Shown one piece after another: positions 59,843 through 64,000 of a stretch of DNA of 64,000 bases. The DNA comes from Bdellovibrionaceae bacterium UBA2339 (GTDB lineage: Bacteria > Bdellovibrionota > Bdellovibrionia > Bdellovibrionales > JAMPXM01). Under the pieces are notes generated by a model. That model worked only from the letters and a program-made list of their open reading frames with translations, did no database searches and was not told the DNA's origin. The translations under genes were made by a program, and so were the position numbers. The DNA lies in contig DDUL01000056.1 in assembly GCA_002344785.1 (NCBI GenBank), forward strand, positions 1 through 64,000, given 5' to 3'. The stretch's first letter is position 1. The number at the start of each line of letters is the position of its first letter.

Positions 59843-62317
59843 ATGAAGATTTCATTGAAGTGGCTGCAGGACTATGTGGATTTGGCGGAGTACTTCGCTA
59901 AGCCCGAGGAATTGGCCCGGCTCTTGACGGGTGCGGGACTGGAAGTCGAAAGCATCACCGATCAGTCAAAGCAGTTTCAGCATGTCGTGGTCGGACACAT
60001 TTTGGAAAAGGGTGTGCATCCCAACGCGGATCGCTTGTCGCTTTGCCAAGTGTCGACAGGGGACGGCGTCGTTCACCAGATCGTCTGCGGTGCCCAGAAT
60101 CACAAGTCCGGTGATCGTGTCGTCGTGGCTTTACCGGGTGCGATCTTGCCGGGCGACTTTGCGATCAAGCAGACGAAAGTTCGCGGTGTGGAATCCGGCG
60201 GCATGCTCTGTTCGGAGAAAGAGTTGGGCTTATCGAATGAAGGCGACGGCATTGTGATCTTGCCGTCGGATGCGCCGGTGGGGCGAAGCTTCGCTGAGTA
60301 TCGTGGCTTGAATGATGTGTTGTTTGAAATCAAAGTGACGCCGAATCGCGCGGATTGTTTGAGCCATCGAGGCTTGGCGCTGGAAATCGGTTGTCTGTTG
60401 GGGCGCGAGGTTCGTGCGCCCAAAGTCGAACTCCGGCGAGCGGCGGGTGCAGCGGGTGATGTGAGCGTGGAGATCGAGGCCGCTGACCTGGGGCCTCGCT
60501 ACGCAGGGCGATTGGTTCGCGGCGTGAAAGTGGGGCCGTCGCCAGATTGGCTCAGGCAGAGACTTGAAAACGTGGGTTTGAATTCGATCAACAACGTGGT
60601 CGATATCACCAACTACGTGATGATGGAGTTGGGTCAGCCGATGCACGCGTTCGATACGCGTGAGCTTCGTGGTCGTGGTCTGATTGTGGCGCGAGCCGTA
60701 GCCGGAGAGAGTTTCGTGACCTTGGATGGCACGGAGTTGAAGCTCGACGGTACGGAGCTCACGATTCGCGATCGCGAAAGAGCGGTGGCGCTTGCCGGAG
60801 TTGTGGGCGGCAAAAACTCAGGTGTGAGTGAATCGACGACGGAGATTTTTTTAGAGTCGGCCTACTTTAGGCCAAGTGCGGTTCGTCGAACACTTCGGAA
60901 ATTTGGATTTGAAACTGACTCAGGCTATCGGTTTTCAAGAGGCGTGAATCCTGAAGGCGCGCGCTTGGCTTTGGATCGCGCCACGGCATTAGTGGTCGAG
61001 ATCGCCGGCGGCGAGGCCGCGGCAGAGGCTGTCGATGTTTATCCGTCGCCGCTTGAGCGCGCTGAGATTCGCGTGAACTTGAAATGGATGGAAGAGCGCT
61101 TGGGTTACGCCGTTGAGGCGAGTGACTTTGAGACTTGGATGAAGCGGTTGGGTGCGGAGTTTCGCGTGCTCACGCCGGGTGATTACTTGGTGATTGCGCC
61201 CAGTCACCGGCCGGACTTGCTGATCGATGCCGACTTGCTTGAGGAGTTTGCGCGACTGCAGGGCTATGATCGCATTCCCGAAAAGCTGCCTCGTCTCGAT
61301 ACGGCTCCGGCGGCGCATGATGCTGACTACTTGGGTGAAAGGCGCGCGCGACGTGTGCTCGCGGGGCTTGGCGTGTTGCAGGCCTTGAATTACGCCTTCA
61401 TTGGGGATCGCGCGCAAAAGGAGTTCGTCGGCGAGGCACTGCGCTGGCGTGATGTCGGACTTCACATGGACGACGAGGATGTGCGAATCCTCAACCCGCT
61501 CAATGAAGAGATCAATGTCATGCGAAGAGCGCTGTCGCCGGGACTCTACCGCAATGCGCTTCATAATTTCCGCAATGGCGAACGCGCGGGGCGCTTGTTT
61601 GAGATCGGCAAGACTTTTCATCGGCGTACGCGGGCTCGCAATGAGAAGTTTGCCGGCACGGAGTTTGGCGAAGAGTCGCGTTTGGCATTTTCATACTGGG
61701 GCGGTGAGACGGATCTTTGGGGGCGTAAAGAGTCAGCGCCGCCTGCGATGCGACTCAAGTCCGACATTGAAGCTTTCTTGCATGCGCTCGGAGTGAGCGG
61801 CTGGAGCTGGCGAAAGTTGGACTCGCTGCCGGCCATCGCCCATCCCGGGCAGGCTGCGGGCCTGGTGTTGCGAGGTCATCTCGTTGGTTTCATCGCGAGC
61901 CTGCATCCGCTGCGGCTGGAAGAGGACAAGTTTCGTGCGCCTGTGGCGATGGGGGAATTGGCGTTGGCCTCGATCCTTGAGGCTTCGGGCCTTCGTCGCT
62001 TTCAAGTTTTCTCCGCATTTCCCCTCGTGGATCGTGATGTGGCTTTGGTGATGTCACGAGACGTTTCCGCAGGTGCGGTGGCGGAGAGCTTTCAGCGCGC
62101 AGCGAAGCGCTTGTCGAGCGAAGGTGGAGATTGGCTGAGAAGCGTGGAGATCTTCGATGTGTTTGAAGGGGCCGCATTGGGCGAAGGCAAAAAGTCCGTG
62201 GCCTATCGATTGATGTTTCAGAGTTTGGAAATGAGTTTGGATGATGCGCGCGTGAACGCTCTTCGGGACAAAATTGTTCAAGATGTGTGCAGCGCTCACG
62301 ATGTTGCGGTGCGATAA
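59843..62317 (+). CDS. pheT: Phenylalanyl-tRNA synthetase beta subunit
   Basis: The 824-residue beta subunit has a tRNA-binding OB domain near the N-terminus (VVVGHILEKGVHPNADRL), B3/B4 editing domain, B5 domain (VVDITNYVMMELGQPMHAFD), a core with class II-like fold (INNVVDI and LNPLNEEINVMRRALSPGL) and the C-terminal FDX-ACB anticodon domain (FPLVDRDVALVMSRDVS). With PheS it forms the (alpha beta)2 enzyme. Confidence 0.95.
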   Translation: MKISLKWLQDYVDLAEYFAKPEELARLLTGAGLEVESITDQSKQFQHVVVGHILEKGVHPNADRLSLCQVSTGDGVVHQIVCGAQNHKSGDRVVVALPGAILPGDFAIKQTKVRGVESGGMLCSEKELGLSNEGDGIVILPSDAPVGRSFAEYRGLNDVLFEIKVTPNRADCLSHRGLALEIGCLLGREVRAPKVELRRAAGAAGDVSVEIEAADLGPRYAGRLVRGVKVGPSPDWLRQRLENVGLNSINNVVDITNYVMMELGQPMHAFDTRELRGRGLIVARAVAGESFVTLDGTELKLDGTELTIRDRERAVALAGVVGGKNSGVSESTTEIFLESAYFRPSAVRRTLRKFGFETDSGYRFSRGVNPEGARLALDRATALVVEIAGGEAAAEAVDVYPSPLERAEIRVNLKWMEERLGYAVEASDFETWMKRLGAEFRVLTPGDYLVIAPSHRPDLLIDADLLEEFARLQGYDRIPEKLPRLDTAPAAHDADYLGERRARRVLAGLGVLQALNYAFIGDRAQKEFVGEALRWRDVGLHMDDEDVRILNPLNEEINVMRRALSPGLYRNALHNFRNGERAGRLFEIGKTFHRRTRARNEKFAGTEFGEESRLAFSYWGGETDLWGRKESAPPAMRLKSDIEAFLHALGVSGWSWRKLDSLPAIAHPGQAAGLVLRGHLVGFIASLHPLRLEEDKFRAPVAMGELALASILEASGLRRFQVFSAFPLVDRDVALVMSRDVSAGAVAESFQRAAKRLSSEGGDWLRSVEIFDVFEGAALGEGKKSVAYRLMFQSLEMSLDDARVNALRDKIVQDVCSAHDVAVR

Positions 62318-62451
62318 GTGAAAAACTGAAGAATTTTGTGAGCTTGCAACGGGATTCTTGATCGAAAGCGGCGAGGTCCACTGCGTTTTCGCTGGACGTT
62401 CGAGGTGGGAACTCGCCACAGTTAAGGAACCGGCCTCAGGGAGTGAAGGAC

Positions 62452-62799
62452 ATGACACGAACGGGAAGTAAGACAGTCGATTCGCGCTCCACGATGACCA
62501 AAGCGGATATCGTTGAGAATGTTTATGGCAAGATCGGCTTTTCCAAAAAGGAAGCTTCGGAGCTTGTGGAAATGGTCTTCAGCACTTTGAAAGAAGTCCT
62601 GCAAAAGGGCGACAAAGTGAAGATCTCGGGCTTTGGCAACTTCGTTGTTCGTGAGAAGAACGAGCGCGTGGGTCGTAACCCTCAGACGGGCGATCAAATC
62701 AAGATCAGCGCTCGTCGCGTGCTGACCTTCCGTCCGTCGCAAGTTCTGAAAGCGATGTTGAACGGCGAAGATATCACCGGCCTTAAGGACGACGAATGA
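62452..62799 (+). CDS. ihfA: Integration host factor alpha subunit
   Basis: The HU/IHF fold shows TKADIVENVYGKIGFSKKEA, the DNA-bending arm KISGFGNFVVREKNERVGRNP and the C-terminal RRVLTFRPSQVLKAML. The pheT neighbourhood is the classic location of ihfA. AAGGA precedes ATG 62452, preferred over GTG 62443. Length 115 residues, with about 17 extra N-terminal residues. Overlaps the MerR gene by four bases. Confidence 0.93.
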   Translation: MTRTGSKTVDSRSTMTKADIVENVYGKIGFSKKEASELVEMVFSTLKEVLQKGDKVKISGFGNFVVREKNERVGRNPQTGDQIKISARRVLTFRPSQVLKAMLNGEDITGLKDDE

Positions 62800-63374
62800 G
62801 CTTGGACGTTGAGACTCAGCAAGAGGAAATGCAGATCGAGGCCGCTGAGGTCACTGAGGTCACGCATTCGCGCGAGGCTGAGTCGGATCGACTTGCTGTT
62901 GCCGAGGCTCATGAAGAGATTGAAATGCTGCCTGCGGCTTATGATGTTCGCGCCGAAATGGATATCAACGATCGATTGCGCGCCGACTTTGAGAAGATTC
63001 CCGACACCATGGCTTTTAAGATTGGTGATGCCGCGGATCTCGTGGGTGTGAAGACCTATGTGCTGAGATTTTGGGAGAGCGAGTTTGAAGCGCTTCGCCC
63101 CAAAAAGAGTCGTAATGGACAGCGCGTGTACTCTCGCCGTGATTTGGAAACGGCGATGATGATTCGCAAGCTGCTTTACGACGATAAGTTTTCGATCGAA
63201 GGTGCGCGAGCTGTGCTGAAGTCCCTTCGCCACAAGTTGCGCGAAGAGCGGGAAAAAGGGCCTACAGTGCCGCTTCGTGAGCTTGAAGGTCTCGAAGGTG
63301 CTCGTGAGCGAGCTGTGTCGGGGTTGCGGCAAATTTTGGAAGTTGTGCGTGGCTTTCGGGCGAATGTGGCCTGA
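62796..63374 (+). CDS. MerR-family transcriptional regulator
   Basis: An acidic N-terminal extension of about 70 residues precedes a MerR helix-turn-helix (AFKIGDAADLVGVKTYVLRF, then SRNGQRVYSRRDLE). Its place after pheT-ihfA matches the small MerR proteins commonly found there. No metal-binding cysteines are present, so the ligand is unknown. It overlaps ihfA by four bases (ATGA). Confidence 0.88.
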   Translation: MSLDVETQQEEMQIEAAEVTEVTHSREAESDRLAVAEAHEEIEMLPAAYDVRAEMDINDRLRADFEKIPDTMAFKIGDAADLVGVKTYVLRFWESEFEALRPKKSRNGQRVYSRRDLETAMMIRKLLYDDKFSIEGARAVLKSLRHKLREEREKGPTVPLRELEGLEGARERAVSGLRQILEVVRGFRANVA

Positions 63375-63455
63375 AGACCTGGGTCGTGTTTTCAGTTGCC
63401 TGTAGGCGGCTGGCGCGGCTAAGAGTTGTGTTCCTTTGTGGCCTGTTCTGGCCGT

Positions 63456-63532
63456 CGGCGCGTGGCGCAGTCTGGTAGCGCACATGCTTGGGGTGCATGA
63501 GGTCGCTGGTTCAAGTCCAGTCGCGCCGACCA
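63456..63532 (+). tRNA. tRNA-Pro (anticodon GGG)
   Basis: A full cloverleaf of 77 bases: acceptor CGGCGCG (63456-63462) with CGCGCCG (63522-63528), discriminator A and encoded CCA (63530-63532), D-arm GCGC/GCGC, anticodon stem CATGC/GCATG with loop TTGGGGT giving anticodon GGG (63490-63492), and T-arm with GTTCAAGTC-type loop. A T-run follows. The last nine bases are part of a repeated segment (63524-63598 and 63721-63795). Confidence 0.93.
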
Positions 63533-63598
63533 TTTTTCTCTTTGAGATCGAGTTGTTTTTATGGGGGCTTGTGCTGTGAGTGGCGTTCACGGCGCGAC
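63524..63598. repeat. 75-bp imperfect direct repeat, copy 1 (includes tRNA-Pro 3' end)
   Basis: Matches copy 2 (63721-63795) at 71 of 75 positions by eye; the four differences fall between bases 36 and 40 of the unit. The period is 197 bases. Copy 1 begins within the tRNA acceptor stem, so the 3' end of the tRNA gene is duplicated. Confidence 0.85.
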
Positions 63599-63720
63599 GT
63601 GGACATCAGCGGCATCGAGCCGCCTCGTCCTAGGCGTTCGGGGATCGCGGAGTACCGCGCCCCACTCACGCAAGCTCCTCGTCAAAACGCGCCGCTGGCG
63701 CCTTTTGCCGCGGGCTCCAG

Positions 63721-63795
63721 CGCCGACCATTTTTCTCTTTGAGATCGAGTTGTTTGAGTCGGGGCTTGTGCTGTGAGTGGCGTTCACGGCGCGAC
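63721..63795. repeat. 75-bp imperfect direct repeat, copy 2
   Basis: It carries CGCCGACCA identical to the tRNA-Pro 3' end, but the preceding bases do not form a tRNA. The 122 bases between copies hold no recognisable gene. This region (63533-63832) is otherwise gene-free. Confidence 0.85.
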
Positions 63796-63832
63796 TGAGT
63801 CATGACGCAGCGTTTTCTCGGCGCCGCGGAAA

Positions 63833-64000
63833 TCAGAAATAGCGACGAACCGAGTTTTTGTAGCTTCGGTAGGCTTCGCCGAAGAGCAACTCGAGGTTTT
63901 TCTCTTCAATGCGGACTTTGAGGTTCAAGACGATTCCCAAGGCCAGAGTGAGCAGGGCTGCAAGCCAAGATCTTTGCAGTAAACTCCAAGCGAGACTCAT
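63833..64000 (-). CDS. Partial isoprenylcysteine carboxyl methyltransferase-family protein (C-terminus)
   Basis: The minus strand reads 55 residues and a TGA stop (63833-63835) ending in KVRIEEKNLELLFGEAYRSY and VRRYF, the classic C-terminal signature of the ICMT/PEMT membrane methyltransferase family (R-x-E-E...FG-x-x-Y...V-x-R). A hydrophobic segment LAALLTLALGIVLNL precedes it. The ATG at the right edge is probably internal, so the gene continues beyond the window. Confidence 0.7.
   Translation of the reverse strand: MSLAWSLLQRSWLAALLTLALGIVLNLKVRIEEKNLELLFGEAYRSYKNSVRRYF

Noticed and set aside
62694..63590. 298-codon minus-strand open frame reading through tRNA-Pro
   Set aside because: Its start contains VGATGLEPATS, a well-known artefact of translating a tRNA-Pro gene in antisense, and it overlaps ihfA and the MerR gene.

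Overview
The window looks like chromosome from a Gram-negative bacterium of the former Deltaproteobacteria, most likely a Bdellovibrionota-type lineage. This rests on gene content: a complete type II secretion operon, alternative complex III, system II cytochrome c maturation (ResB/CcsA), a bacterial mevalonate operon with class II HMG-CoA reductase, and many signal-peptide-bearing outer-membrane barrels. It is inference, not a measured phylogeny; a myxobacterial relative is the main alternative. Most of the window is dense core genome; only the 48.4-50.5 kb block has an accessory feel.

Layout. 1-3.1 kb: a partial gene, a polytopic membrane protein, a small unknown, a barrel and a membrane-interrupted zinc-ribbon protein. 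3.1-12.5 kb: a Dpm1-like glycosyltransferase, an SH3/barrel protein, then mutL-miaA-yicC-gmk-rpoZ, a hairpin-rich spacer and a bifunctional Rel. 12.6-14.8 kb: OsmC-like protein, barrel, lipoprotein, ssb. 15.0-28.9 kb: gspC-D-E-F-G-H-I-J-K-L-M-N on the minus strand, many genes overlapping by 1-4 nt. 29.5-32.2 kb: a divergent FabD-like protein, a PduO-type adenosyltransferase and an N-formylglutamate amidohydrolase-like protein. 32.4-44.0 kb: resB-ccsA, then actABCDEF. These fit together because ActA and ActE carry covalent c-type hemes that a ResB/CcsA system would attach. 44.1-45.3 kb: an alpha/beta hydrolase. 45.3-51.3 kb: thrS-infC and rpmI-rplT, separated by a minus-strand block of five secreted or membrane proteins. 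51.5-57.0 kb: fni-mvaA-mvaK2-mvaD-mvaK1, every junction a 4-nt overlap; HMG-CoA synthase is not in the window. 56.9-64.0 kb: two RNA methyltransferases, pheS, pheT, ihfA, a MerR-family regulator, tRNA-Pro(GGG) with a duplicated 3' flank, and the tail of an isoprenylcysteine methyltransferase-like gene.

The most interesting signals are regulatory: (i) a 40-codon threonine-rich leader ORF whose stop overlaps the thrS start and whose 3' half forms two perfect hairpins; (ii) infC beginning at an ATT codon with a strong Shine-Dalgarno, overlapping the thrS stop, and encoding IF3 with a long Gly/Pro-rich extension; (iii) an array of hairpins and 23-bp repeats between rpoZ and rel; (iv) several promoter-like elements ending only 6-11 nt before start codons, suggesting near-leaderless transcripts; (v) a 75-bp imperfect direct repeat carrying the tRNA-Pro 3' end. 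All positions were read by eye; family calls come from motif recognition, not database searches.
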